From SCTD01 sp036675425 (lineage in GTDB: Bacteria > Actinomycetota > Actinomycetes > Mycobacteriales > SCTD01), in contig JAKFFB010000205.1 of assembly GCA_036675425.1 (NCBI GenBank), forward strand, positions 1 through 47,808: a DNA stretch of 47,808 bases. Reading direction: 5' to 3'. Both the position numbers and the translations under genes were made by a program. Shown here one piece after another: positions 20,562 to 28,773 of this stretch. The notes under the pieces are model-generated. The model saw only the letters and a program-made list of their open reading frames with translations, was not told where the DNA came from and did no database searches. Each line of letters starts with the position of its first letter. The first letter of the stretch is position 1.

Positions 20562-21824
20562 TCAAGCACCGCGTAGCGCGAGCTGCCGCGCGAGCAGCAG
20601 GCCCAGCACCGGCAGGCCGGCGGCGACCGCGAAGCCCAGGCTCGCGCTCGCCGGGAGCGCCAGTGCGGCGGCGGCCCCGACCACCCAGGCCAGCTGCAGG
20701 CCGGTCTCCGAGCGCGCGAACGCGTTGCTGATCGAGCGCGCCGGGACGTGGGCCTGCACGGCCGCGTCGAGCGAGAACTTGCTCAGCGACACGCACACCC
20801 CCGTCGCGCCGACCGCCGTCACCACCCACACGCCGCTCGGTGCCAGCGCCGCCAGCAGCGTCGCGACGAACGGCAGCACCAGTGCGACGACGGACAGCAG
20901 GCGGGAGGCCCGCGACGGCAGCCGGGCCGACACGACCGTCCCGACCAGCTGGCCGATCGCGGCCGCGGCGATCACCGACCCGACGAGCAGCCCCGAGGCT
21001 CCCTCCGCGCGGAAGAGGAAGGCCAGGAAGACCGTCAGCAGCCCGGCCAGCCCGCGCAGGGCGACCGCCGTCGCGAGCGGGCCGGTCACCCGCGGGGGCA
21101 TGTCGCGCAGCCGGAAGCGCGCCGCGGGCCGCGCGTCCTCGGCCGGGTGCGCGGCCGGCTCGTCCACGTGCGACGGCAGCCGCAGGGCGAGGATCGCCGC
21201 GGTGAGCAGCAGCAGGCTGGCGAGCCGCAGCACCCACGACGACGACCCGAGGACCGCGACCATCGCCGAGCCGACACCGGCGGCGACCGAGCCCGCCGCG
21301 ACAGCCGCGACGTTGAGTCGCGCGTTCGCCGACACGAGTCCGACGGCCGGTGGACGTACGCGAGGAACTGCCGCGCTCCGCGCCACGCCGTACGCCCTCG
21401 ACAGCACCAGCACCGCCAGCGCCAGCGGGTAGAGGCCGAGGGAGGCGGTGGCGCCGGCCATCACCCAGGTCAGCAGGCCGCGGCCGCCGGTGGTGACGGC
21501 GAGCACGTTGCGACGGCCGTGCGGGAAGCGGTCCAGCAGCGGCCCGGCCACCGGCACCAGCAGCGTGAACGGCAGCATCGTCAGCAGCAGGTAGAGCGCG
21601 ACGCTGGTGCGCGCCTCGCCCAGCGGGACGTTGAAGAAGAGCGTGCCGGCCAGGGCGACGGCCACGAGCGCGTCGCCGGCGGCGTGCAGGGCGTGGACGC
21701 TGATCAGCGCGGAGAGCCCGCTCCGGTCGGCGCCGTCGGCCCGGGCCGCCGCCCGCACCCGGCGCACCGCGGTCCGCGACGCCCGGCGGGAGACGTCGCG
21801 GGTCACTGCGAACGGCCGCGCCAT
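20562..21824 (-). CDS. MFS transporter
   Basis: A 420-residue protein with about twelve hydrophobic helices. LLLTMLPFTLLVPVAGPLLD RFPHGRR is the loop 2-3 motif of major facilitator proteins of the drug-efflux (MFS_1) kind, and SKFSLDAAVQAHV and ISNAFARSETGLQ are in the C-terminal half. Substrate unknown. The N-terminus has about 30 basic residues before the first helix. The ATG at 21824 has CAGGAT 6 nt upstream and no ribosome binding site. It probably is read apart from glsB, which has its own ribosome binding site 55 bp downstream. Confidence 0.82.
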   Translation of the reverse strand: MARPFAVTRDVSRRASRTAVRRVRAAARADGADRSGLSALISVHALHAAGDALVAVALAGTLFFNVPLGEARTSVALYLLLTMLPFTLLVPVAGPLLDRFPHGRRNVLAVTTGGRGLLTWVMAGATASLGLYPLALAVLVLSRAYGVARSAAVPRVRPPAVGLVSANARLNVAAVAAGSVAAGVGSAMVAVLGSSSWVLRLASLLLLTAAILALRLPSHVDEPAAHPAEDARPAARFRLRDMPPRVTGPLATAVALRGLAGLLTVFLAFLFRAEGASGLLVGSVIAAAAIGQLVGTVVSARLPSRASRLLSVVALVLPFVATLLAALAPSGVWVVTAVGATGVCVSLSKFSLDAAVQAHVPARSISNAFARSETGLQLAWVVGAAAALALPASASLGFAVAAGLPVLGLLLARQLALRGA

Positions 21825-21830
21825 GCGCCC

Positions 21831-21836
21831 ATCCTG
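21831..21836 (-). promoter_or_regulatory. Possible -10 of the MFS gene (leaderless)
   Basis: CAGGAT on the minus strand, 6 nt before the ATG at 21824. Confidence 0.45.
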
Positions 21837-21911
21837 GCCGAGCCGGGTGACATGCGCGTGACGAACGCCGAGAGCCACCCCCGACCTGCGGGAGCGGCTC
21901 TCGGACTGCGG

Positions 21912-21997
21912 CGGAGGATGCGAGATTCGAACTCGCGAGGGGTTGCCCCCAACACGCTTTCCAAGCGTGCGCCATAGGCCAACTAGGCGAATCCTCC
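21912..21997 (-). tRNA. tRNA-Ser (GGA)
   Basis: A class II tRNA of 86 nt on the minus strand. Acceptor GGAGGAT pairs with ATCCTCC, the anticodon loop TTGGAAA gives GGA (21962-21960), a long variable arm follows, and the T-loop is TTCGAAT. Discriminator G; CCA not encoded. Confidence 0.96.
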
Positions 21998-22004
21998 GTC
22001 GACG

Positions 22005-22010
22005 ATCCTA
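22005..22010 (-). promoter_or_regulatory. -10 of tRNA-Ser(GGA)
   Basis: TAGGAT on the minus strand, 7 nt before the mature 5' end. It is 27 bp from the SRP RNA -10 on the other strand. Confidence 0.55.
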
Positions 22011-22037
22011 GCGGAGACGGAGGCCGCCGCGGACCGG

Positions 22038-22043
22038 TAGGGT
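22038..22043 (+). promoter_or_regulatory. -10 of the SRP RNA gene
   Basis: TAGGGT, which would start transcription near 22050, just where the SRP RNA stem begins. Confidence 0.55.
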
Positions 22044-22049
22044 TCTCGC

Positions 22050-22146
22050 CAGACCCCTCGTGCGGCGCCCATCCCGCTGAACCCCCCCAGGGCCGGAAGG
22101 CAGCAAGGGCAGGCAGGCTCTGGGCGGGTGTGCGGGGGGTCCTCAC
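22050..22146 (+). ncRNA. ffs: Signal recognition particle RNA, small bacterial type
   Basis: The core CCCCCCAGGGCCGGAAGGCA and AGCAAGGGCAGG shows the GGAA tetraloop and Ffh-binding internal loops of 4.5S RNA. The ends pair (GACCCC near 22052 with GGGGTC near 22136-22141) and TTTT follows. Boundaries are approximate. It lies directly upstream of dnaX, as in many actinobacteria. Confidence 0.9.
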
Positions 22147-22164
22147 TTTTCCTGGAGGAGCAGC

Positions 22165-24159
22165 GTGAGCCTGGCGCTCTACCGCAAGTACCGGCCGGCC
22201 AGCTTCGCCGAGGTGATGGGGCAGGCCCACGTCACCGAGCCGCTGCGCCAGGCGCTGTCGAACGGCCGGATCAGCCACGCCTACCTGTTCAGCGGCCCGC
22301 GCGGCTGCGGCAAGACGTCCAGCGCGCGGATCATGGCCCGGTCGCTGAACTGCGAGCAGGGCCCCACGCCGGACCCCTGCGACGAGTGCGCATCGTGCGT
22401 CGCCCTGGCGCCGAACGGCCCCGGCTCGCTCGACGTCATCGAGATCGACGCGGCCTCGCACAACGGCGTCGACGACGCCCGCGACCTGCGGGAACGGGCC
22501 TTCTTCGCCCCAGTCTCCAGCCGCTACAAGGTCTACATCATCGACGAGGCCCACATGGTCACAACGGCGGCGTTCAACGCGCTGCTGAAGCTCGTCGAGG
22601 AGCCGCCGGAGTTCGTGAAGTTCGTCTTCGCGACGACCGAGCCCGAGAACGTCCTGCAGACCATCCGGTCGCGCACCCACCACTACCCGTTCCGGCTGAT
22701 GTCGCCGAAGGCGCTGACCGAGCTGCTGACGCGCGTGGCCGAGTCCGAGGGCATCGCCGTCGACAGCACCGTGATCCCGCTGGTCGTACGAGCGGCAGCC
22801 GGCAGCGCGCGCGACGGCCTGTCGATCCTCGACCAGGTGCTGGCCTCCGCGGGGCCGGACGGCGTGACGCGCGAGGGCGCCGCGGCGCTGCTCGGCGTCA
22901 CCCCCGACTCGCTGCTCGACGGCATCGTCGACGCCTTCGCCGCGCACGACGCCGCAGCGGTCTTCGGACTGCTGGACCAGGTGATGGAAGGCGGGCACGA
23001 CCCGCGCCGGTTCGCCACCGACGTGCTCGAGCGGCTGCGCGACCTGATCGTCCTGGACGCCGTCCCGGACGCCGGCTCCACGGGGCTGCTCGACTGCCCC
23101 GACGACCAGCTCGAGCGGATGGGCCGGCAGGCCGTCGCGATGGGTACGGCCGGGCTGTCCCGCGCCGCCGACCTCTTCCACGCCGGGCTCGTCGAGATGC
23201 GCGGCAAGACCACGCCGCGGCTGCTGCTGGAGCTGGTCTGCGCCCGAGTGCTCCTGCCCGCTGCGAGCGCCGACGACTCCGCGCTGCTCGCCCGGCTGGA
23301 GCGGCTCGAGCGGCGCCTCGACATCGCGGGCGCGCCGGCGGCCGCCGACCGCCCCAGCGGCCCGCCCCCGGTCCCGCCGTCCCGCCCCACCCCACCCGTT
23401 GCGTCATCACCGCGCGAGCCTGCAGGCGCTCCGCGCAGCATGACGCAACCGCCACCCTCGCCTGCGGCTCCCGTTGCGTCATCACCACCTGAGCCTGCAG
23501 GGACTCCTCTGAGCATGACGCAAGAGCCGCCCGCCCCCCAGGCGCCTGCATCCCAGGCATGGCCGACGACGGCCGAGCTCGGTCGTACGCCCGCCACTCC
23601 GCCCCCCACGCCTCCCGCAACGTCCGCTCACCCGGAGTCACCCCCCGCGGGGGCCGAGCGGACGCACGCGCCGAGCAGCCCCGGCGGCATCGACGCGGCC
23701 GCCCTGCGCAGCGCCTGGGACACCGTCCTGGGGGAGGTCAAGAGCCGCAAGCGGGCCTCGCACGCGCTGCTCGCCGACGCGACCGTGGCCAGTGTCGAGG
23801 GGCGCACCCTGGTGCTGGCGTTCCAGCACGCCCCGCTGCTTCGGCAGTTCCAGGGCAGCGTCGGGCCCGACGTGCTGCGCGAGGCGCTGCAGGCGACCCT
23901 CGGCGTCGACCTCGAGCTGCGCTGCGTGCTGCACGACAGCCTGGCCCCGCACGACCGCGGCGCACGACCCGGCGGACGCCCGGAGCACGCCCCGCCGCCG
24001 CCCGTCGAGGAGACCGGCTTCGCCCCCGGTGACGAGGCCGAGCCGGAGGACCCCGACGCCCCGCCGCCGCCCCAGGAGCCGAGGGGCGAGGACGCCGCCC
24101 TGCGACTGGTCGAGTCCGAGCTCGGCGGCAAGGTGATGAGCACGTCCGGCGACGACTGA
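22165..24159 (+). CDS. dnaX: DNA polymerase III gamma/tau subunit
   Basis: A 664-residue clamp-loader ATPase. YRKYRPASFAEVMGQ opens the family; GPRGCGKTSS is the Walker A; the four-Cys zinc module is CEQ...CDECASC; IDEAHMVT is Walker B and SRTHHYPF sensor 1. A long Pro-rich linker (about 390-500) leads to a C-terminal tau-like domain and an acidic Pro-rich tail. The linker contains two in-frame copies of a palindromic repeat, encoding VASSPxEPAGxPxSMTQ at 412-428 and 437-453. Start GTG with GGAGGAG upstream. No gamma frameshift signal was identified. ybaB and recR follow. Confidence 0.97.
   Translation: MSLALYRKYRPASFAEVMGQAHVTEPLRQALSNGRISHAYLFSGPRGCGKTSSARIMARSLNCEQGPTPDPCDECASCVALAPNGPGSLDVIEIDAASHNGVDDARDLRERAFFAPVSSRYKVYIIDEAHMVTTAAFNALLKLVEEPPEFVKFVFATTEPENVLQTIRSRTHHYPFRLMSPKALTELLTRVAESEGIAVDSTVIPLVVRAAAGSARDGLSILDQVLASAGPDGVTREGAAALLGVTPDSLLDGIVDAFAAHDAAAVFGLLDQVMEGGHDPRRFATDVLERLRDLIVLDAVPDAGSTGLLDCPDDQLERMGRQAVAMGTAGLSRAADLFHAGLVEMRGKTTPRLLLELVCARVLLPAASADDSALLARLERLERRLDIAGAPAAADRPSGPPPVPPSRPTPPVASSPREPAGAPRSMTQPPPSPAAPVASSPPEPAGTPLSMTQEPPAPQAPASQAWPTTAELGRTPATPPPTPPATSAHPESPPAGAERTHAPSSPGGIDAAALRSAWDTVLGEVKSRKRASHALLADATVASVEGRTLVLAFQHAPLLRQFQGSVGPDVLREALQATLGVDLELRCVLHDSLAPHDRGARPGGRPEHAPPPPVEETGFAPGDEAEPEDPDAPPPPQEPRGEDAALRLVESELGGKVMSTSGDD
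23399..23448 (+). repeat. Palindromic repeat, copy A (inside dnaX)
   Basis: Ends TTGCGTCAT and ATGACGCAA in inverted orientation, 50 bp, with GAGCCTGCAGG in the middle. Related to copies B and C. Confidence 0.8.
23474..23523 (+). repeat. Palindromic repeat, copy B (inside dnaX)
   Basis: Same ends and same 50-bp length as copy A, starting 75 bp (25 codons) later, so the reading frame is kept. Confidence 0.8.
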
Positions 24160-24202
24160 CCCTGGCCGTACGCTCCGGTCAACGAGACGACAGGAGACCC
24201 AC

Positions 24203-24535
24203 GTGCCAGGCCCCGGACAGCCGAACATGCAGCAGCTGATGAAGCAGGCCCAGAAGATGCAGCAGCAGCTGGTCGAGGCGCAGGCCAAGCTCGCCGAGAC
24301 CGAGGTCGAGGGCAGCGCCGGCGGCGGTCTCGTCAGCGCGACGGTCACCGGCTCCGGCGAGGTGCTCCGCATCAAGATCGACCCGAAGGCGGTCGACCCG
24401 GACGACGTCGAGAGCCTCGAGGACCTGGTCGTCGCCGCCATCCGCGACGCGGCGGGCAAGGCGCAGGAGCTGCAGGCCAGCACGATGGGTCCGCTCGCCG
24501 GCGGGCTGGGCGGCCTCGGCCTGCCTGGCATGTAG
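24203..24535 (+). CDS. YbaB/EbfC-family nucleoid-associated protein
   Basis: A 110-residue DNA-binding protein. NMQQLMKQAQKMQQQLVEAQ forms the first long helix and VEGSAGGGLVSATVTGSGEVLRIKID the beta sheet typical of YbaB; the tail is Gly-rich (GGLGGLGLPGM). It forms dimers that bind DNA and it lies between dnaX and recR, its usual place. GTG start; CAGGAGAC ribosome site. recR starts 3 bp after the stop. Confidence 0.95.
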   Translation: MPGPGQPNMQQLMKQAQKMQQQLVEAQAKLAETEVEGSAGGGLVSATVTGSGEVLRIKIDPKAVDPDDVESLEDLVVAAIRDAAGKAQELQASTMGPLAGGLGGLGLPGM

Positions 24536-24538
24536 CGG

Positions 24539-25138
24539 ATGTACGAAGGCGCGGTCCAGGACCTCATCGACGAGCTCGGGCGACTGCCCGGCGTCGGTCC
24601 CAAGAGCGCGCAGCGGATCGCCTTCCACCTGCTCGCGGCCGACCCGGCCGACGTGCGCCGGCTCGTCACCGCGCTGACCGAGGTCAAGGACAAGGTCCGC
24701 TTCTGCCGGATCTGCGGCAACGTCAGCGAGCAGGACGAGTGCCGGGTCTGCCGCGACCCGCGCCGCGACCTGACGGTGATCTGCGTGGTCGAGGAGTCCA
24801 AGGACGTCGTCGCGATCGAGAAGACGCGCGAGTTCCGCGGCCGCTACCACGTGCTCGGCGGGGCGATCAGCCCGATCGAGGGCATCGGCCCGGACGACCT
24901 GCGGGTGCGCGAGCTGATGGTGCGGCTGCAGGACGGGGCGGTGACCGAGCTGATCCTCGCCACCGACCCGAACCTCGAGGGCGAGGCGACGGCGACCTAC
25001 CTCGCGCGGCTGGTCAGCCCGATGGGGCTGCGCGTGACACGACTGGCCAGTGGGCTGCCCGTGGGGGGCGACCTGGAGTACGCGGACGAGGTGACCCTCG
25101 GCCGCGCTTTCGAAGGACGGAGGCAGGTCGATGTCTGA
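24539..25138 (+). CDS. recR: Recombination protein RecR
   Basis: A 199-residue protein of normal length. LGRLPGVGPKSAQRIAFHLL is the helix-hairpin-helix, CRICGNVSEQDECRVC the four-Cys zinc site, and ICVVEESKDVVAIEKT...YHVLGGAISPIEGIGPDDL the Toprim domain. RecR with RecF and RecO loads RecA at gaps. ATG start 3 bp after ybaB. The next gene overlaps the end by 8 bp. Confidence 0.98.
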   Translation: MYEGAVQDLIDELGRLPGVGPKSAQRIAFHLLAADPADVRRLVTALTEVKDKVRFCRICGNVSEQDECRVCRDPRRDLTVICVVEESKDVVAIEKTREFRGRYHVLGGAISPIEGIGPDDLRVRELMVRLQDGAVTELILATDPNLEGEATATYLARLVSPMGLRVTRLASGLPVGGDLEYADEVTLGRAFEGRRQVDV

Positions 25139-25682
25139 ACCGCTCACGGAGCCCCGCGAGGACCTGGAGCTCGCGACCGACGTCGCCCGCGACGTGCGGT
25201 CCTTCCTCGAGACCCTGGAGCTGGTCGCGTCCGGACGCGCGGGCGACCAGGCGGTCGCCCTGCTGCTGCTCGACGTCGCGCAGATGTGCGTCGCCGGAGC
25301 GCACCTCGGCGCCCGTACCGACGTCATCCTCGACGACAACGTCGAGCCGCTGCTCGACCCGGCGCCCGATCTCGACAAGGTGCGCGACGGCCTGGTGGCG
25401 CAGCTCGACCCGATCGACACCTACCTCGAGGTCTTCGACCCCTACGCCGACGACCCGCCGGTGCCCTACCGGCTCTCCGACGACCTCGCCGACCTGGCCA
25501 ACGACCTGGTCCGCGGGCTGCTGCACTACGACGCCGGCCGCGGCCGAGAAGCCCTGTGGTGGTGGCAGTTCACCTACCTCAACAGCTGGGGTGGCTCGGC
25601 CGGCGCGGCCCTGCGCGCGCTGCAGAGCGTCGTCGCGCACGTGCGCCTCGACGCTGCCGAGGAGCCGCTGCCCGACCTCTAG
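25131..25682 (+). CDS. DUF5063 domain protein
   Basis: A 183-residue soluble acidic protein almost always found after recR in actinobacteria. Features are LLLLDVAQMCVAGAHLGA, LDPIDTYLEVFDPYAD, LADDLVRGLLHYD-like sequence and REALWWWQFTYLNSWG, giving a helical bundle rich in Trp near the end. Function unknown; a link to repair is suggested only by position. Its ATG lies inside recR (8-bp overlap). Confidence 0.85.
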   Translation: MSEPLTEPREDLELATDVARDVRSFLETLELVASGRAGDQAVALLLLDVAQMCVAGAHLGARTDVILDDNVEPLLDPAPDLDKVRDGLVAQLDPIDTYLEVFDPYADDPPVPYRLSDDLADLANDLVRGLLHYDAGRGREALWWWQFTYLNSWGGSAGAALRALQSVVAHVRLDAAEEPLPDL

Positions 25683-25702
25683 TCGGGGCCGACGGCGCGT
25701 GA

Positions 25703-25708
25703 CAGGGT
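25703..25708 (+). promoter_or_regulatory. Possible -10 of the sigma-factor gene (leaderless)
   Basis: CAGGGT, 7 nt before the GTG at 25716. Confidence 0.4.
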
Positions 25709-25715
25709 GGGCGCC

Positions 25716-26684
25716 GTGACCGAGACGCTCGCCCCGGCGCAGGAGGAGCTCGAGCAGTACCGCGACGAGCTGCGCGGCTACTGCTACCGGATGCTGGGCT
25801 CGACCTTCGACGCCGACGACGCGGTGCAGGAGACGATGGTCAAGGCCTGGCAGGGCCTCGACCGCTTCGAGGGCCGCTCGTCGACCCGCTCCTGGCTCTA
25901 CCGGATCGCCACCAACACCTGCCTCGACAGCCTGCGGGCCAAGAAGCGGCGCGCGCTGCCGATGGACCTGGCCGGTCCCGGGTCGTCGTCGTCCGACGTC
26001 GGAGCGCCGCTGCCCCAGGAGGTCTGGGTCGAGCCGATCCCCGACGGCGACCTGGACGACCCGGCGCAGAGCGCGGTCTCCCGCGACAGCGTCCGGCTGG
26101 CCTTCGTTGCCGCGCTGCAGCACCTGCCGCCGAAGCAGCGCGCCGTGCTCATCCTCCGAGAAGTCCTGTGCTGGCAGGCTTCTGAGGTCGCCGAGCTCCT
26201 CGACACGACGGTCGCGTCGGTCAACAGCGCGCTGCAGCGGGCGCGCGCGACGCTGGGCGAGCGCGCCCTGTCCGAGGGCTCGGCGCAGGTCCCGCTGCAG
26301 GACGGCGACCGCGAGCTGCTGGCGCGCTACGTCTCGGCCTTCGAGGCGTACGACATCCCGTCCCTGGTGTCGCTGCTGTCGGAGGACGCAGGCTTCTCGA
26401 TGCCGCCGCTCCCGCTGTGGCTGCAGGGTCCGGAGGACGTCGCGGGCTTCTACCTGGGCACCGGGATCGGCTGCAAGGGGTCGCGGCTGGTGCCGACGTC
26501 CGCCAACGGCTGCCCGGCCTTCGGTCACTACAAGCCCGCCGAGGACGGCGACGGCTACGTGCCCTGGGCGCTGCAGGTCGTGGAGGTGTCAGGCGGGCGG
26601 CTCGTCCACCTGCACCACTTCCTCGACACCGCCGCGCTCTTCCCGCGCTTCGGGCTCCCCGATCGGCTGCCGCAGCAGGCCTGA
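25716..26684 (+). CDS. ECF sigma factor with SnoaL-like C-terminus
   Basis: A 322-residue ECF sigma-70 factor, longer than most. Region 2 is CYRMLGSTFDADDAVQETMVKAW and SWLYRIATNTCLD; region 4 is LPPKQRAVLILREVLCWQASEVAELLD with TVASVNSALQRAR. Residues from about 195 form a SnoaL-like domain. This makes it a member of the SigG/SigX5 type, where the C-terminal domain is thought to gate activity instead of a separate anti-sigma. A GTG at 25707 is an alternative start; I choose 25716 because of the hexamer 7 nt upstream. The 3' end overlaps a convergent STAS gene by 96 bp. Confidence 0.9.
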   Translation: MTETLAPAQEELEQYRDELRGYCYRMLGSTFDADDAVQETMVKAWQGLDRFEGRSSTRSWLYRIATNTCLDSLRAKKRRALPMDLAGPGSSSSDVGAPLPQEVWVEPIPDGDLDDPAQSAVSRDSVRLAFVAALQHLPPKQRAVLILREVLCWQASEVAELLDTTVASVNSALQRARATLGERALSEGSAQVPLQDGDRELLARYVSAFEAYDIPSLVSLLSEDAGFSMPPLPLWLQGPEDVAGFYLGTGIGCKGSRLVPTSANGCPAFGHYKPAEDGDGYVPWALQVVEVSGGRLVHLHHFLDTAALFPRFGLPDRLPQQA

Positions 26685-26891
26685 CAGGCCGGTGAGGTCG
26701 AGCAGCTCGGCCAGGCTCGCGCCGGTCGTCAGCAGCTCGCAGCGCATGCCGCTGCGCAGGGCCGCCAGCCTCAGCCGGGCGAGGGCGTCCACCACGGTGA
26801 GGTCCGGGCAGCCGGTCAGCGCGAAAAGCAGGAGCGTTCTGTCGGACCCTCCGTCCATGCTGGGCAGACGGCCCGCGCGGCCGGATCTCAT
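26589..26891 (-). CDS. STAS-domain-like small protein, overlaps the sigma gene
   Basis: A 100-residue protein convergent with the sigma factor and antiparallel to its last 96 bp. The core (LTVVDALARLRLAALRSGMRCELL...LAELLDLTGLSGLL) has the beta-helix pattern of STAS domains seen in anti-sigma antagonists and transporters; the Ser for phosphorylation is not clear. A Met at 26858 (89 residues) is an alternative start and neither has a good ribosome site. The last 25 residues (GEPEAREERGGVEEVVQVD) fall in the overlap, so they are constrained by the sigma gene. Real gene is likely because the motif lies outside the overlap. Confidence 0.6.
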   Translation of the reverse strand: MRSGRAGRLPSMDGGSDRTLLLFALTGCPDLTVVDALARLRLAALRSGMRCELLTTGASLAELLDLTGLSGLLRQPIGEPEAREERGGVEEVVQVDEPPA

Positions 26892-26953
26892 CGGCCGATG
26901 AGTCGTCCTGCGCCGCGACGTCCTACGTGCGGACCCACTCCCCGGAGGCAGAC

Positions 26954-27925
26954 ATGACCCTCGCGATCGAGGCGACCGGCCTGGCGAAGTCGTACGGCGA
27001 CGTGCAGGCGGTGCAGAGCGTCGACCTCGCGGTCCGTCGCGGCTGCGTCTACGGCGTGCTCGGTCCGAACGGCGCGGGCAAGACGACGACGATCCGCATG
27101 CTCGCGACGCTGACGCGGCCCGACGCCGGCAGCGCGCGGGTGCTCGGCCACGACGTCGTGGCCGAGTCCGCCGCGGTGCGCAGCAAGGTCAGCCTCACCG
27201 GCCAGCTGGCGTCGGTCGACGAGGACCTCACCGGCGCCGAGAACCTCGTGCTGGTCGGGCGGCTGCTCGGCCTGGGGCGGGCCGGGGCCAAGGCGCGCGC
27301 CGCCGAGCTGCTCGACGCCTTCGGGCTCACGCAGGACGGCGGCCGGCTGGTGAAGGGCTACTCCGGTGGCATGCGGCGGCGGATCGACATCGCCGCCAGC
27401 CTGGTCGTGACCCCCGAGCTGATGTTCCTCGACGAGCCCACCACCGGGCTCGACCCGCGGTCCCGCAACCAGGTCTGGGAGATCGTCCGCACCCTGGTGG
27501 CGGCCGGCACGACGGTGCTGCTCTGCACGCAGTACCTCGAGGAGGCCGACCAGCTCGCCGAGGGCATCGCCGTGATCGACCACGGCCGCGTCATCGCCGA
27601 GGGCACCCCGGCGCAGCTCAAGGCGTCGATCGGCGGTGGCGTGCTGCACGTCCGGCTGCTCGACCCGGCGCAGCGACCGGCGGCGCAGGAGGTGCTGCAG
27701 GAGCGGCTCGGCGCGGTGACCCTCGCGTCGGACCCGGCGGCGCTGTCGGTCAGCTGCTCCGACCCCGACGTGGCCGCCGCGGTCGTGGGACGCCTCGCCG
27801 ACGTCGTCCAGATCGGTGGGTTCTCGCTCGCCCAGCCGAGCCTCGACGAGGTCTTCCTCGCCCTGACCGGGCACTCCGCCGAGGCAGGGGCCTCGGACGC
27901 CGACCTCGAGGAGCTCCAGGCATGA
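26954..27925 (+). CDS. ABC transporter ATP-binding protein, DrrA type
   Basis: A 323-residue ABC ATPase. Walker A is GPNGAGKTTT (about 38-47), the signature is YSGGMRRRIDIAAS, and Walker B is LMFLDEPTTGLDP. A DUF4162-type C-terminal region follows, placing it in the daunorubicin-resistance (DrrA) exporter group. ATG at 26954 with a strong GGAGG ribosome site 6 nt upstream; the longer in-frame start at 26927 would use an unconserved tail. The permease gene overlaps in ATGA. Confidence 0.95.
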   Translation: MTLAIEATGLAKSYGDVQAVQSVDLAVRRGCVYGVLGPNGAGKTTTIRMLATLTRPDAGSARVLGHDVVAESAAVRSKVSLTGQLASVDEDLTGAENLVLVGRLLGLGRAGAKARAAELLDAFGLTQDGGRLVKGYSGGMRRRIDIAASLVVTPELMFLDEPTTGLDPRSRNQVWEIVRTLVAAGTTVLLCTQYLEEADQLAEGIAVIDHGRVIAEGTPAQLKASIGGGVLHVRLLDPAQRPAAQEVLQERLGAVTLASDPAALSVSCSDPDVAAAVVGRLADVVQIGGFSLAQPSLDEVFLALTGHSAEAGASDADLEELQA

Positions 27926-28755
27926 CCACCACCACGACAGCCCCGGGCGTCGACCAGGCCGCCGTCCGCAAGGCCATCTCCTCCACCCAGCGCCCCGCGC
28001 CCGCGTCGCCGCTGTCGGCGGCGATCACCTTCGGCTGGCGCGGCATGCTCAAGGTCAAGCACGTCCCGGAGCAGCTGCTCGACGTGACGATCACGCCGGT
28101 GATGTTCGTGCTGATGTTCACCTACCTGTTCGGCGGTGCCATCGCGGGCTCGACCGGCGAGTACCTCGACTACATCCTCCCCGGGATGCTGGTGATGTCG
28201 GTGCTGTTCACCACCGTCTACTCCGGCATCTCGCTCAACACCGACCTCACCAAGGGCGTCGTCGACCGGTTCCGCTCGCTGCCGATGTGGCGGGCCGCGC
28301 CGCTGCTCGGCTCGCTGCTGGGCGACGCCGTCCGCTACCTCATCGCCGGCACGGTGATCGTCGTGCTGGGCGTCGCCCTCGGCTACCGGCCCGATGCGGG
28401 GCTGCCCGGGGTGCTCGCGGCGCTCGCGCTCGTCGTCGTCTTCTCGTTCGCGCTGTCCTGGGTGTTCAGCGTGCTCGGGCTGCTGCTGCGGTCGCCGAAC
28501 GCCGTGATGAACGCCGGCTTCATGGGCATCTTCCCGCTGACCTTCCTGTCCAACGTCTTCGTCGACCCCGAGACGCTGCCGTCGGTGCTCAAGGGGTTCG
28601 TGGACGTCAACCCGATCTCGCTGCTGGCCACCGCCTCCCGCGGGCTGATGGACGGCAACGCCCGCGGCTCGGACATCGGGATCGTGCTGCTCGTCGCGGT
28701 CGCGCTCACCGCGGTCTTCGCCCCGCTCACCGTGCGGCTCTACCGCCGGGGCTGA
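27922..28755 (+). CDS. ABC transporter permease, DrrB type
   Basis: A 277-residue membrane protein with six hydrophobic segments and the ABC-2 permease signature (ITPVMFVLMFTYLFG, YLDYILPGMLVMSVLFTT, GVVDRFRSLPM). With the DrrA-like ATPase it makes a two-gene exporter for drugs, lipids or other hydrophobic compounds; no substrate is visible from the sequence. ATG overlaps the ATPase stop (ATGA). Confidence 0.93.
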   Translation: MTTTTTAPGVDQAAVRKAISSTQRPAPASPLSAAITFGWRGMLKVKHVPEQLLDVTITPVMFVLMFTYLFGGAIAGSTGEYLDYILPGMLVMSVLFTTVYSGISLNTDLTKGVVDRFRSLPMWRAAPLLGSLLGDAVRYLIAGTVIVVLGVALGYRPDAGLPGVLAALALVVVFSFALSWVFSVLGLLLRSPNAVMNAGFMGIFPLTFLSNVFVDPETLPSVLKGFVDVNPISLLATASRGLMDGNARGSDIGIVLLVAVALTAVFAPLTVRLYRRG

Positions 28756-28759
28756 GCCG

Positions 28760-28765
28760 TAGACT
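28760..28765 (+). promoter_or_regulatory. Probable -10 of lysC (leaderless)
   Basis: TAGACT, 8 nt before the ATG at 28774. The same hexamer lies 7 nt before asd. Confidence 0.6.
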
Positions 28766-28773
28766 CGACGCCC

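Noticed and set aside
18424..21997. Genomic island bounded by the two tRNA-Ser genes
   Set aside because: The tRNAs have different anticodons and opposite strands, no duplicated tRNA 3' ends were seen, and the genes inside are ordinary backbone types with the same base composition.
23399..23523. CRISPR or attachment-site reading of the TTGCGTCAT palindromes
   Set aside because: Only two close copies with 25 bp between them, no spacer regularity beyond that, no cas genes, and no integrase.
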